A DNA stretch of 64,000 nt from Chloroflexota bacterium (GCA_016219545.1 JACRMH010000039.1:1-64000), one strand, 5' to 3'; shown: positions 27,245 to 36,343, numbered from the stretch's first letter. The notes: a model not told the origin generated them from the letters alone. Program-made: numbers and translations.

Positions 27245-27814
27245 GTGATGCTCATGCTCTTTCTTTGGCTATGGACATCGCTAGGATTAAGCGGTGCATC
27301 ATTGTGGTTCGGGATGGGGATTCTCTTCTCACTGGCAGGGGATGTTTTCCTGATGCTCTCCCTCGACCGCTTCTTCATCTTTGGGCTGGTTGCTTTTCTA
27401 TTGGCACACATCGCCTATGTTATTGGGTTCAACATCCCGTTACCTGATGCTTCACTCTGGGGAATTGCCTTTGCTGTTATTGTCAGCCTTGGCGGGGCAC
27501 GCATCATCCGCCGTATCCTAGATGCTCTTGTTTCCAAAGGACAGGTACGCCTGCGGATGCCGATCATCGTTTACAGCATGGTCATTTCGATCATGCTGTT
27601 ATCTGCCATGCTGAAATTGATGGACCTCACCTGGACTGCCAACTCAGCCATCTTGGTCAGCTTGGGGGCCTTCTTCTTCTATATCTCAGATATTATCCTT
27701 GCTTGGAATAAATTCGTTTCCCCCATTCAAAACGGACGCATTTATAACATCGCCGCGTATCACCTCGGTCAGATCATGTTGATCGCGGGAGTTATCATGC
27801 ATTTCGGAAAATAG
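27245..27814 (+). CDS. YhhN family (lysoplasmalogenase-like) membrane protein
   Basis: GMGILFSLAGDVFLMLSLDRFFIFGLVAFLLAHIAYVIGF; the frame continues upstream (..WLKLEYIAKPAV) so the real start is probably near 27134-27146. Confidence 0.8.
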   Translation: MMLMLFLWLWTSLGLSGASLWFGMGILFSLAGDVFLMLSLDRFFIFGLVAFLLAHIAYVIGFNIPLPDASLWGIAFAVIVSLGGARIIRRILDALVSKGQVRLRMPIIVYSMVISIMLLSAMLKLMDLTWTANSAILVSLGAFFFYISDIILAWNKFVSPIQNGRIYNIAAYHLGQIMLIAGVIMHFGK

Positions 27815-27838
27815 AGGAGTCCTTTAAGGGAAGCCTTT

Positions 27839-27868
27839 CACGGCTGGGAACTTTTCCAGCCGTGTTTT
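27839..27868 (+). terminator. Rho-independent terminator
   Basis: CACGGCTGGGAACTTTTCCAGCCGTGTTTT. Confidence 0.75.
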
Positions 27869-27940
27869 CGTTAACCACCATGCGACTTGATTTTTGAAAG
27901 CATGATAGAATTTTTCCACTTCCTTATTTAGGGAAAAAAC

Positions 27941-28699
27941 ATGACAGAATTAAATCCTCCCCAATCAACTAGTAAATTTAACTTTGGGCGCATTCTCGCG
28001 GTCTTATTTCAGCCGCGGCGCACCTTTGCCGAGATCGCGGGCGAAACGGGTTCATCCTGGCTCACTCCCATGTTGGCATTAAGCCTCTCCGGTCTGCTCG
28101 GCGTGATCGTCAGCGGGTATCTAAAGGCCCGTGCAGCAATGATGGGCGAAATCACCCTGCCTCCAGACTGGCAATACTGGACCCCGGAAATGCAAAATAA
28201 TTTCATGCAGGGACAGCAGTCCATGCAGGGACCAGTCTTCGTTTACGTCATTCCCTTTGTGTTTGCCATGATTGGATTGTGGCTCGGCTGGTTGATCTTT
28301 AGTGGTTTACTGCACCTTGGTTCAACCCTGCTTGGCGGACGCGGCTCCATGTCTGGCGCGCTGAATGTTGTCGGTTGGGCGTACCTGCCGTTCGTGGCGC
28401 GGGACCTCTTGCGGGTTGTTTATATGCTCCTTGCGCAGCATCCAATTGTCAGCGCGGGATTATCCGGTTTTGCATCCAATGCAGTGTTTTGGGCGCAGAT
28501 CCTTTCGCGGGTGGATATCTTCTTTATATGGAGCGCCATCCTGCTGATGATCGGTTTTAGCGCTTCTGATGGACTCTCAAAAGGAAAATCCATCACGGGG
28601 GTGGTTATTGTTTTACTTATTTTGCTTTTGGCGCAGGCCGGTTTGGGAGCGTTAACCTCAAGCATTGGCGGACTGGCTACTTCAAACCCGATCTTTTAG
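27941..28699 (+). CDS. Yip1-family membrane protein
   Basis: LFQPRRTFAEIAGETGSSWLTPMLALSLSGLLGVIVSGY plus five hydrophobic segments. Confidence 0.8.
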   Translation: MTELNPPQSTSKFNFGRILAVLFQPRRTFAEIAGETGSSWLTPMLALSLSGLLGVIVSGYLKARAAMMGEITLPPDWQYWTPEMQNNFMQGQQSMQGPVFVYVIPFVFAMIGLWLGWLIFSGLLHLGSTLLGGRGSMSGALNVVGWAYLPFVARDLLRVVYMLLAQHPIVSAGLSGFASNAVFWAQILSRVDIFFIWSAILLMIGFSASDGLSKGKSITGVVIVLLILLLAQAGLGALTSSIGGLATSNPIF

Positions 28700-28702
28700 G
28701 TT

Positions 28703-29431
28703 ATGACCTCACCCTTAATTCGTATTCGCGGTTTGACAAAACACTACCAAATGGGTGGGACGGTTGTCCGCGCGTTGGATGGTGTTGACTTGGATATAGA
28801 GGCGCATACTTTCACGGTCGTTATGGGACCTTCGGGGTCGGGCAAAAGTAGTTTGCTTTATCTGCTCGGAGGGTTGGACCGTTCCACGTCCGGCGAGATT
28901 TCCATCAACGGTGAGCGCCTCGATCAAATGGATGAAAATGCGCTGGCGCTTTTCCGCCGCCGTACCATGGGATTTATTTTTCAATCCTATAATTTGATCA
29001 CCAGCATGGACGCTTTGGAGAATGTGGCTTTCCCCATGCAATTTTCCGGTATTTCAGTTGCTGAGCGAAAAGAAAAATCAGGCAAATTATTGGAGCAGGT
29101 CGGGCTTTCTGACCGAAGTCATCATCGCCCATCCGAACTCTCGGGCGGACAGCAGCAGCGCGTCGCAGTTGCCCGCGCTTTGGTCAACAACCCAAGCCTG
29201 ATCCTCGCTGATGAACCGACCGGCAACCTCGATACCCTCAGCGGTGTGGCGGTCATGCAATTGCTTTCCGACCTGCATCGCTCCGGGCGGACAGTGTTGG
29301 TGGTGACCCATGACCCGCGCATGACGCGTTTTGCCACACATAAAATTTTCCTGCTCGACTGTCATGTAGTCAGTGAAGATGAATATAAGTCCGCCACAAT
29401 GGAAATGGCGCTAACTGGTAATGAATCGTAG
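28703..29431 (+). CDS. ABC transporter ATP-binding protein (LolD/MacB type)
   Basis: VVMGPSGSGKSSLLYLLGGLDRSTSGEI, LSGGQQQRVAVARALVNNPSLILADEPTGNLDT. Confidence 0.95.
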   Translation: MTSPLIRIRGLTKHYQMGGTVVRALDGVDLDIEAHTFTVVMGPSGSGKSSLLYLLGGLDRSTSGEISINGERLDQMDENALALFRRRTMGFIFQSYNLITSMDALENVAFPMQFSGISVAERKEKSGKLLEQVGLSDRSHHRPSELSGGQQQRVAVARALVNNPSLILADEPTGNLDTLSGVAVMQLLSDLHRSGRTVLVVTHDPRMTRFATHKIFLLDCHVVSEDEYKSATMEMALTGNES

Positions 29432-29494
29432 GGCGGGTTTTCAACCCGCCAATTCCTGTGATTTCAAAGGCGTCAGGCTGAAAGCCTGACCTAC
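29428..29494. repeat. REPIN-like element with two different GTAG-hairpins
   Basis: GTAGGGCGGGTTTTCAACCCGCC..GTCAGGCTGAAAGCCTGACCTAC. Confidence 0.75.
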
Positions 29495-29510
29495 GTCGTG
29501 AGGTTTAGTA

Positions 29511-31229
29511 ATGGGAGATCGTATGAAATTTCAAAATAAATATTTTGTTTCAGCAATTCTTGTATTCACCCTGCTGGCTGGCTGGGTTACGCCTGCTTAT
29601 GCGGCTACTGTTATTTCGATCACGCCAACCTCGATCTTAAATGATATAGATAGAACTATTACAGTGACTGGAACCGACCTTACTGGCACGGCAGTTGTTT
29701 TATTAGATGGCACACCATTAGTCACCGTGCCCCAAGATCCCCAAACGCTCACTGCAACTGTTCCAGCCAAAACCGATATAGGTCCTCACATAATAACTGT
29801 CACTTTGGATGGTGTTCCGCTTTCTCCCTCTTTTAGTTTATATATCACTAATGAAGTCGTTGTTCCTCCAACATTGACTCCCACTCCCGCACCCTTTGGC
29901 CGCCCTCAGATGGTGATCAAATCTTACAAAGCCAACACTGCGGCAGTTGAAGGACAGGAATTCAGATTAAACATCGGCTTTGACAATTCCGGCAAGGCTG
30001 ATGCCTATAACACGCAGGCCGCATTTGCATCACCGGACCTCGTGCCAACCAAGACAGGCGGCGTGGTATCGCTGGGTTCTGTTTCAGCAAGTGGGCACAA
30101 AGACATCGAGCAGAGATTCCTTGCTTTGGACTCCGTTAGTGGAAAGTCTGTTGTTGTCATAGATGTAACCCTCACTTATTACGATGATAAAGGCACGCCA
30201 TACTCCGATAAATTCACGCTCAGTGTTCCTGCCCAAGGTTACACAGGCGGCGGTGTGGCTTATGCCACGGCAACTCCCACAGGTGTGAATAGCGCCCAAT
30301 TGGTCATCGTCTCCTATACGTCCACGGTTGATCCGCTCCAACCCGGTGACCAATTTCAACTCGGGTTGACAGTTCAAAACACAGGCAATACCAATGCGAA
30401 GCGAGTCACTATGATCGTTGGCGGCGGCTCGACCGGTTCAGGCGGTGGAACGCCCCAAGCTGGAGGCATCTCTGGCGGCAGCGGCGAGTTCACGACCTTT
30501 GCGCCGGTTGATAGTTCCAATGTCCAGTCATTGGGCGATCTTGGCGCGGGCGAGGCGATGCAAGTGACACAAAAATTGATCGTCAATGTGTCCGCTGTGC
30601 CGGGTGTATATCCCATGAAAATTTCTTTTTCATACGTTGCCCCTAACGGTGATGTAGTTAACGATGACCAGGTCATCACCTTTTTGATCTACAGCCTGCC
30701 GAACGTGGATATTAGTTTCTATCGTGTGCCCGATCCATTTTTCGCAGGACAGCCCGGTTCACTGCCGATACAGATCGTCAACCTCGGCAAGCGGAATTCC
30801 GTATTGGGAAGCATGAAAGTTGAAGCGGCAGGCGGGACTGTCGATCCTTCCTCAACTTTGGTTGGGTCGCTCGACCCGGGTGGATACTTCACCTTTGACT
30901 CGACCCTCTTCCCCGATGCAGCCGGTCCGATGCAATTGACATTTACCATTGATTACACGGATGATTTTAATCAACCACATGTCATCACAAAGACCCTGGA
31001 CATCACTGTCGAAGAAATGATGATTGATCCTTTAATTGACCCATCTCAAGGCGGCGGGGGCGGTGGTGAAGTTGTGGTGGATGAAACTTTCCTCCATAAA
31101 GTTTGGCGATTTATCAAAGGACTGTTTGGTTTGGATTCCGCAGCGCCGTCTAATGGAGTCGCTCCCGGTATCGAGCCGGGCGTCCCAGATCAACAATTCA
31201 TTCCGGTGCCGTCAGGCGGCAAAGGATAG
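29511..31229 (+). CDS. Exported protein with IPT/CARDB-like Ig-fold repeats
   Basis: Signal peptide; repeated QLVIVSYTSTVDPLQPGDQFQLGLTVQNTGNTNAKRV-type modules; C-terminal VWRFIKGLFGLDS. Confidence 0.8.
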   Translation: MGDRMKFQNKYFVSAILVFTLLAGWVTPAYAATVISITPTSILNDIDRTITVTGTDLTGTAVVLLDGTPLVTVPQDPQTLTATVPAKTDIGPHIITVTLDGVPLSPSFSLYITNEVVVPPTLTPTPAPFGRPQMVIKSYKANTAAVEGQEFRLNIGFDNSGKADAYNTQAAFASPDLVPTKTGGVVSLGSVSASGHKDIEQRFLALDSVSGKSVVVIDVTLTYYDDKGTPYSDKFTLSVPAQGYTGGGVAYATATPTGVNSAQLVIVSYTSTVDPLQPGDQFQLGLTVQNTGNTNAKRVTMIVGGGSTGSGGGTPQAGGISGGSGEFTTFAPVDSSNVQSLGDLGAGEAMQVTQKLIVNVSAVPGVYPMKISFSYVAPNGDVVNDDQVITFLIYSLPNVDISFYRVPDPFFAGQPGSLPIQIVNLGKRNSVLGSMKVEAAGGTVDPSSTLVGSLDPGGYFTFDSTLFPDAAGPMQLTFTIDYTDDFNQPHVITKTLDITVEEMMIDPLIDPSQGGGGGGEVVVDETFLHKVWRFIKGLFGLDSAAPSNGVAPGIEPGVPDQQFIPVPSGGKG

Positions 31230-31272
31230 ATTCTGTTGCGCGACATTAATGTCGCGGCACGAGAACTTTATT

Positions 31273-32616
31273 ATGAAATTTCTTGATCTGTTCCGCCTCA
31301 TCTTTGGAAACCTTAGCCGCCGTAAAGCGCGCGTGGCGTTGACCGCCATTGGTGTGGTCATCGGCACTGCGGCTGTGGTGATCCTTGTCTCGCTGGCAAT
31401 CGGCTTGCAGAAGAGCGCCACCGATCAACTCTATGGCATCGGCGACTTGACCCAAATCGATGTCATGCCGACTTATGGCGGCGGATTTGGCGGAGGCGGC
31501 GGTCCGATGATGGCTGTCGCTATTGGACCGGGTGGGGATAAAACCCAACTTGACCAGCCTGTCCTGCTGACGAATTCAGCGCTTAAGCAGTTGCGCGATA
31601 TTCCCGGCGTGAAGGTGGTTATTCCGCGTGATTATTTGAACGCAAATGTCATGGTCCGCTATCAGCGTTTGGAAGGCGGGATGAATTTTATCGGCATTGC
31701 CACGGATGATCTTTCAAATCTCGGCTTGGAAGCAAGCCAGGGTGTAACCACACTGTCAAAGGCTTCCATTGTGATCGGCTCGATGGCATCCAATAATTTT
31801 TATGACCCCCACCTTCGTCCCGGACAGGAACCGCCCCCTCCGCCCGACCTCATGGATCAACAGATCCAACTGGTCGTTATCAAATGGGATCAGAACGGGA
31901 ACGAGACTCGCAAGACCTTAAGTTTGCGGGTTGCTGGAATCTTAAAGGAAACCGGCGGCGAACCGGATTATTCGGTCTACCTGCCCCTCGAGTTGACCAA
32001 GTCTCTGAATGAGTGGGCAAACGGGATACGTATCAATTACAACAAGGATGGCTATAGTCAGGTCATCGTAAAAGTTGAGGATGCAAATCAGGCGCTCGAT
32101 ATTGCAGACCAGATCACTGCGATGGGATTTCAAGCCATCACTCCGCAATCTTATCTACAAGGCATCAATAGTTTCTTTGTAGTCTTACAAGTGATCTTTG
32201 GAGGTGTGGGCGCGATTGCATTATTGGTGGCCGCCATTGGGATCGCCAACACCATGGCCATGTCCATTCTTGAACGCACGCGTGAGATCGGTTTGATGAA
32301 AGCGGTCGGCGCGACCAACCGTGACGTGCTGTCCATTTTTCTTGGGGAAGCCGCCGGCATTGGATTCATCGGTGGGCTGGGAGGGATCGTGATCGGCTGG
32401 CTGGCCGCGCAGGGGATGAATGTGCTTGCCATCGTTTATCTGGCTGGGCAGGCCAGTCAGCAGGGCGGACCACCCCCGAGCGTGGCTGTGTACACACCGA
32501 TCTGGCTGCCGGTCTTTGCATTGATATTCTCTACCTTGATCGGGATGCTCTCAGGGCTGTATCCCGCCTTGCGCGCGGCGACGATGATCCCTGTGAACGC
32601 GTTGAAATATGAGTAA
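31273..32616 (+). CDS. MacB/FtsX-type ABC transporter permease
   Basis: MKFLDLFRLIFGNLSRRKARVALTAIGVVIGTAAVVIL..ILERTREIGLMKAVGATNRDVLSIFLGEA; track ORF is N-terminally over-extended. Confidence 0.93.
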   Translation: MKFLDLFRLIFGNLSRRKARVALTAIGVVIGTAAVVILVSLAIGLQKSATDQLYGIGDLTQIDVMPTYGGGFGGGGGPMMAVAIGPGGDKTQLDQPVLLTNSALKQLRDIPGVKVVIPRDYLNANVMVRYQRLEGGMNFIGIATDDLSNLGLEASQGVTTLSKASIVIGSMASNNFYDPHLRPGQEPPPPPDLMDQQIQLVVIKWDQNGNETRKTLSLRVAGILKETGGEPDYSVYLPLELTKSLNEWANGIRINYNKDGYSQVIVKVEDANQALDIADQITAMGFQAITPQSYLQGINSFFVVLQVIFGGVGAIALLVAAIGIANTMAMSILERTREIGLMKAVGATNRDVLSIFLGEAAGIGFIGGLGGIVIGWLAAQGMNVLAIVYLAGQASQQGGPPPSVAVYTPIWLPVFALIFSTLIGMLSGLYPALRAATMIPVNALKYE

Positions 32617-32637
32617 GGGCGACCCATTGGGTCGCCC

Positions 32638-33780
32638 CTACGTTTTGCGGGGAATACCAATCACAATGGCCAGCGGTCCCAGCAACAAAAGCCAGATGGC
32701 GATTCCCAATCCAAATTGATCCGCAAGCAAGCCAATAAAAAATGGAAATAGTTTTGCCAGCGGCGCAGTGACCGATTCAATGGCCATGATGCTGGCGCTC
32801 TGACCGGGCAGGGTGGAATACAAACGTCCTTTCAAAATAGGATACCAGCCGGTATTACAAATATTGACAAAGACAATCGCAACAAGTTTGGGGATGAAGC
32901 CGGGCACCAGTAGAAATATAGAAAAAGCAAATACCTCGAGCAGAGCAGTAGTCCGCATGAACTTCATGCTGTCGGGCTGACGGTCGATGAATGGGATGAA
33001 GAGAAAATCTGTCAACATGCCGAGAGCCAGCCAGATAGTGACGGCGATCCCTGCCTGTTGGGGAGTGGCGAGGACGACATCTACAAAGTAAAGCGCCAGG
33101 AAGCTTAAAAGGACATCCATCATCAAGTCGGAGAATTCGAGCAGGAGAAGCCAACGCCAAACTTCACCACGTTTGAGCGCGGAAAAGGCGGAGCGAAAAC
33201 CGTCAAAGACAGAATCAAAACTTGGGAAGTGCGAAGCGGAAACTCCATCGGGGGGTAGATGCCGAAGCGCGGCCAGCAGGCAAAAGGTCGAGAAGGATGC
33301 GAGCAGGGCGTAAGTCCCACGCCATCCGAGTCCGAGGTATACAAAAGCTCCAAGTAAAAGCGGACCGAGGACATTTCCCAGCGACCCGGCCGAAGTCCAG
33401 CGCGCCATGTTTTGTTCGTGGCGTTCAGGGTCAGAGTCCATCAACGAGGCTTGCGAGAGGCTGACAAATGCGCCTGAGGCTGGAAAGAAAATGATGAACG
33501 AGATCAGCAACGGTAAAAAAGATCCTGAAACTGCGGTGAGCACGAGCGAGAAAGTAAAAAATATCCCGCCGCCAACGGTGAGAAGGCGGCGTTTCCATAC
33601 GTCACCCAGGATGCCGAGGAAGGGTTCGATGAATGCGGCAATGATGCCCGGCACGCTGAGCAGGAGACCGATCTGGGTATAGTTTAGATGCAGGTCGGTG
33701 CGGATGAGCGGCCAGGCGGTTTCGCCAACGCCGAAGACAAGTTCATCGAGGAATTCAATGAGGAGGTAAATGAAGGTCAC
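32638..33780 (-). CDS. Major facilitator superfamily transporter
   Basis: About 12 hydrophobic segments; YTQIGLLLSVPGIIAAFIEPFLGILGDVWKRR. Confidence 0.88.
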   Translation of the reverse strand: MTFIYLLIEFLDELVFGVGETAWPLIRTDLHLNYTQIGLLLSVPGIIAAFIEPFLGILGDVWKRRLLTVGGGIFFTFSLVLTAVSGSFLPLLISFIIFFPASGAFVSLSQASLMDSDPERHEQNMARWTSAGSLGNVLGPLLLGAFVYLGLGWRGTYALLASFSTFCLLAALRHLPPDGVSASHFPSFDSVFDGFRSAFSALKRGEVWRWLLLLEFSDLMMDVLLSFLALYFVDVVLATPQQAGIAVTIWLALGMLTDFLFIPFIDRQPDSMKFMRTTALLEVFAFSIFLLVPGFIPKLVAIVFVNICNTGWYPILKGRLYSTLPGQSASIMAIESVTAPLAKLFPFFIGLLADQFGLGIAIWLLLLGPLAIVIGIPRKT

Positions 33781-33940
33781 GGTTATGTTGCGCCTTTGGT
33801 TGGGATTTTATCATTTGATATTTCCTGAGGGTTGACTAAGGACTGATGAGTTTTAAAAGGTGTTTGTAAGGATTTTGCCCTTAACTGTCGGCTATACTGC
33901 CAGAAGTAATTCCAACAAAAAAACATTATTGGAGGACATT

Positions 33941-34336
33941 ATGTTTGAATGGAATAGTGCAATGACAACAGGCGTTTCAGACATAGATGACCAGCACCGG
34001 GAACTCATCGGTAAATTCAATGAACTTGTCGAGGCTCAAGCAGGCGGGGCCGACAGGAAAAAGGTCGGCGAAATCCTGGACTTCCTTCAATATTACGCGG
34101 AATGGCATTTCAACAATGAAGAAGAGATCATGGAAAAATACCATTGCCATGTTTTGGAAGAGAACAAAAAAGCCCACGACGAGTATCGTGTCAAATTTGG
34201 GGAGCTATATGGTCAATGGAAGGACATGACCGATTCGGATTCGAAAGTTTTGCACAACACTGTTGTGGAACTTGCGCGCTGGATCGTGCATCACACCCTT
34301 ACCGTGGATAATCAACTCCATGAGTACGTAAAATAA
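33941..34336 (+). CDS. Bacteriohemerythrin
   Basis: FEWNSAMTTGVSDIDDQHRELIGKFNEL..HFNNEEEIMEKYHCHVLEENKKAHDEY..WIVHHTLTVDNQL. Confidence 0.95.
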   Translation: MFEWNSAMTTGVSDIDDQHRELIGKFNELVEAQAGGADRKKVGEILDFLQYYAEWHFNNEEEIMEKYHCHVLEENKKAHDEYRVKFGELYGQWKDMTDSDSKVLHNTVVELARWIVHHTLTVDNQLHEYVK

Positions 34337-34362
34337 AGAGCAGGGACAGGCCCAATATGGAT

Positions 34363-34397
34363 TAAGCGCAGGTCTCAGACCCGCGCTTATTTTTTTG
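34363..34397 (+). terminator. Terminator after bacteriohemerythrin
   Basis: AAGCGC..GCGCTT hairpin followed by ATTTTTTT. Confidence 0.7.
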
Positions 34398-34399
34398 GT

Positions 34400-34562
34400 A
34401 ATTCACCTTACGCACCTAATCGTGATTCCCTGAGCGGCAGCGAAGGGTCTCTGAGATGATCGTAGAGATTCTCACCACACTGGCGCGTGGCGCACACTTG
34501 CCCTGGCGGCAGTGTCAGGGAGTGTCGCTTCGCTCAGAACGACACTGCGTAAGGTGAGTTTG
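34400..34562. repeat. MITE-like element, TTAATAACTCAC family copy C
   Basis: ATTCACCTTACGCACC..TGCGTAAGGTGAGTTT; aligns with 1390-1534 (reverse) and 55123-55292. Confidence 0.8.
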
Positions 34563-34608
34563 TAAATTAAGGCCGGATAATAAATTCCAAAATTGCTCCT
34601 GCAAAAGA

Positions 34609-34636
34609 TTGACATCCCGCCATAACATAGTATAAA
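34609..34636 (+). promoter_or_regulatory. Sigma70-type promoter for the spe operon
   Basis: TTGACA-N16-TATAAA. Confidence 0.7.
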
Positions 34637-34653
34637 TGCCCTCAATAGAGTCT

Positions 34654-34731
34654 ATCTGGGAACGCTTCGTTCGTTACACACGGCAAACATCGTGTGGATC
34701 GGGCTGAAGTAAAAAGGTTTTGTTCACAGAT
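34654..34731 (+). ncRNA. Structured 5' leader of speD (candidate cis-regulatory RNA)
   Basis: Closing stem AUCUG-G-GAAC / GUUC-A-CAGAU; internal hairpin CACACG-N8-CGUGUG (34677-34696); possible CUUC/GAAG stem. Confidence 0.55.
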
Positions 34732-34765
34732 GGGTTCTTTATCTTTTTAACCCCCGGAGGTGTGA

Positions 34766-35122
34766 GTGAACGTGACTTTGAAATTGGGAGAGCATTATAT
34801 TTTTGATCTCTCCGACTGCAACCATGAGATTCTCATGGATAGCGAGCGAGCTTATTCGCTGTTTGCGCAAGTGGATGAGGGCTTTTACAAGTTTAGCCCA
34901 CACGGCTTTACCTGTTTTTTGCTGCTCTCAGAGTCGCATGCGAGTTTACATGCGTGGCCTGAGTACGGGTATTGTGCAATTGACCTGTTTACCTGTGCTC
35001 TTGGTAAGGACCTTTTACCTTTGATTCAAAATATAAAAAATGCGCTGGGTGCAGATAACTTTTCCCTGCGCAAGCTGGATCGTGAAGCCGAGATCGAAAC
35101 TAAAATGGCGATCGCTGTATAG
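34766..35122 (+). CDS. speD: S-adenosylmethionine decarboxylase proenzyme
   Basis: LLSESHASLHAWPEYGYCAIDLFTC, with the ES cleavage site; GTG start with GGAGG upstream. Confidence 0.93.
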   Translation: MNVTLKLGEHYIFDLSDCNHEILMDSERAYSLFAQVDEGFYKFSPHGFTCFLLLSESHASLHAWPEYGYCAIDLFTCALGKDLLPLIQNIKNALGADNFSLRKLDREAEIETKMAIAV

Positions 35123-35130
35123 GAATTTGA

Positions 35131-35958
35131 ATGAGCATTTGGTTTACTGAAGAATTACATTCCTATTATCGAAAAGGCATTCACGTTAAACGTGTGCTGG
35201 CAGATGAGCAAACACAGTATCAGCATATCCAGGTTGTTGAAACAGAATTCTTTGGCAACGCGCTGATCATCGATGGCATCATCCAGCTAACCGAACGCGA
35301 CAACATCGGTTATCACGAAATGATCGTGCACGTGCCGATGCTGGCTGTCGGCAAGCCCAAAAGGGTGCTGATCGTTGGCGGCGGTGACGGCGGGTCATTG
35401 CAGCAGGTTTTGAGATATCCCTCCATCGAAGAGGCCGTCGTCTGTGAGTTGGATCAGCGTGTCGTGGATCTCTCACGCGAACACTTCGCTGCTTTCGGCG
35501 ACCCGTGGGCTGATCCTCGTGCCAGACTGCTTGTGCGTGATGCCTTTGGTTTTCTCGAAGAAAACCCCGGTCAATTCGATGTCATCATCTCAGACACCAC
35601 TGACCCGATCGGCATGGCAGAGCGCTTGTTCTCAGACGAGTTTTACAAGTTGATGGTGCGCGCACTCGTCCCCGGCGGGGCGGCGGCCACTCAATGCGAA
35701 CAGCCTTTCTTTGACACTGAGTTGATCAAGCAGATTTATATCTCCGCCAAAGCGCTGACCAAGAATCCCGCTTACTACTACGCCAACATTCCCACCTACC
35801 CGGGCGGCGGTATCGGCTTCATGTATGTCTCGGATACGCCTTGGGAAAATGGTTTGAGAATGCCGTTTCCGCCCGGCGTGAATAATTACATCAACCCTGA
35901 AATCCACAAAGCGGCATTTGCCTTGCCGGAATTTTTCAGGAAAGAGCTTTATGGATAA
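35131..35958 (+). CDS. speE: Spermidine synthase
   Basis: ERDNIGYHEMIVHVPMLAVGKPKRVLIVGGGDGGSLQQVLRYPSIEEAVVCELDQRVV..DVIISDTTDPIG. Confidence 0.96.
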   Translation: MSIWFTEELHSYYRKGIHVKRVLADEQTQYQHIQVVETEFFGNALIIDGIIQLTERDNIGYHEMIVHVPMLAVGKPKRVLIVGGGDGGSLQQVLRYPSIEEAVVCELDQRVVDLSREHFAAFGDPWADPRARLLVRDAFGFLEENPGQFDVIISDTTDPIGMAERLFSDEFYKLMVRALVPGGAAATQCEQPFFDTELIKQIYISAKALTKNPAYYYANIPTYPGGGIGFMYVSDTPWENGLRMPFPPGVNNYINPEIHKAAFALPEFFRKELYG

Positions 35959-36343
35959 GTTATTTGTAAAGGATAGAATGGAAGAAAAAATTGAATACTG
36001 GGGAGTGTCATCCAATATTGATCTGTACGAATGCGATTTGGCGCTCATGCAAAACGCAGATGCCATCCGTGAGTTCGTGAAAATCCTCTGTGACCGCATC
36101 AAAATGCGCCGCTATGGAGAAACACAGGTGGTCTTCTTTGGGGATGAACCTCGCGTGCAGGGATTTAGCATGACCCAGCTTATCGAAACATCCCTCATCT
36201 CCGCTCACTTTGCAGATGCCAGCCGCGCGATCTATCTTGATGTTTTCAGTTGCGCCCCCTACGATTCCCAGGATGCGGCTAAATTTGCAGCGGACTATTT
36301 CAAGGCCGCCCACTATAACGTCAATGTAGTGAATCGCCGCTAA
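35951..36343 (+). CDS. SpeD-family paralogue lacking the canonical ESH processing motif
   Basis: GFSMTQLIETSLISAHFADASRAIYLDVFSCAPYDSQDAAKFAADYF; start overlaps the speE stop (ATGGATAA). Confidence 0.8.
   Translation: MDKLFVKDRMEEKIEYWGVSSNIDLYECDLALMQNADAIREFVKILCDRIKMRRYGETQVVFFGDEPRVQGFSMTQLIETSLISAHFADASRAIYLDVFSCAPYDSQDAAKFAADYFKAAHYNVNVVNRR

Noticed and set aside
31036-31272. N-terminal extension of the MacB-like permease
   Set aside because: Overlaps the 3' end of the CARDB gene in another frame; the permease starts at MKFLDLFRLI.
34636-34707. Possible 23-codon upstream ORF (MPSIESIWERFVRYTRQTSCGSG*) in the speD leader
   Set aside because: Its ATG overlaps the -10 box, so it lies upstream of the expected TSS; no SD. 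Kept as structured RNA instead.
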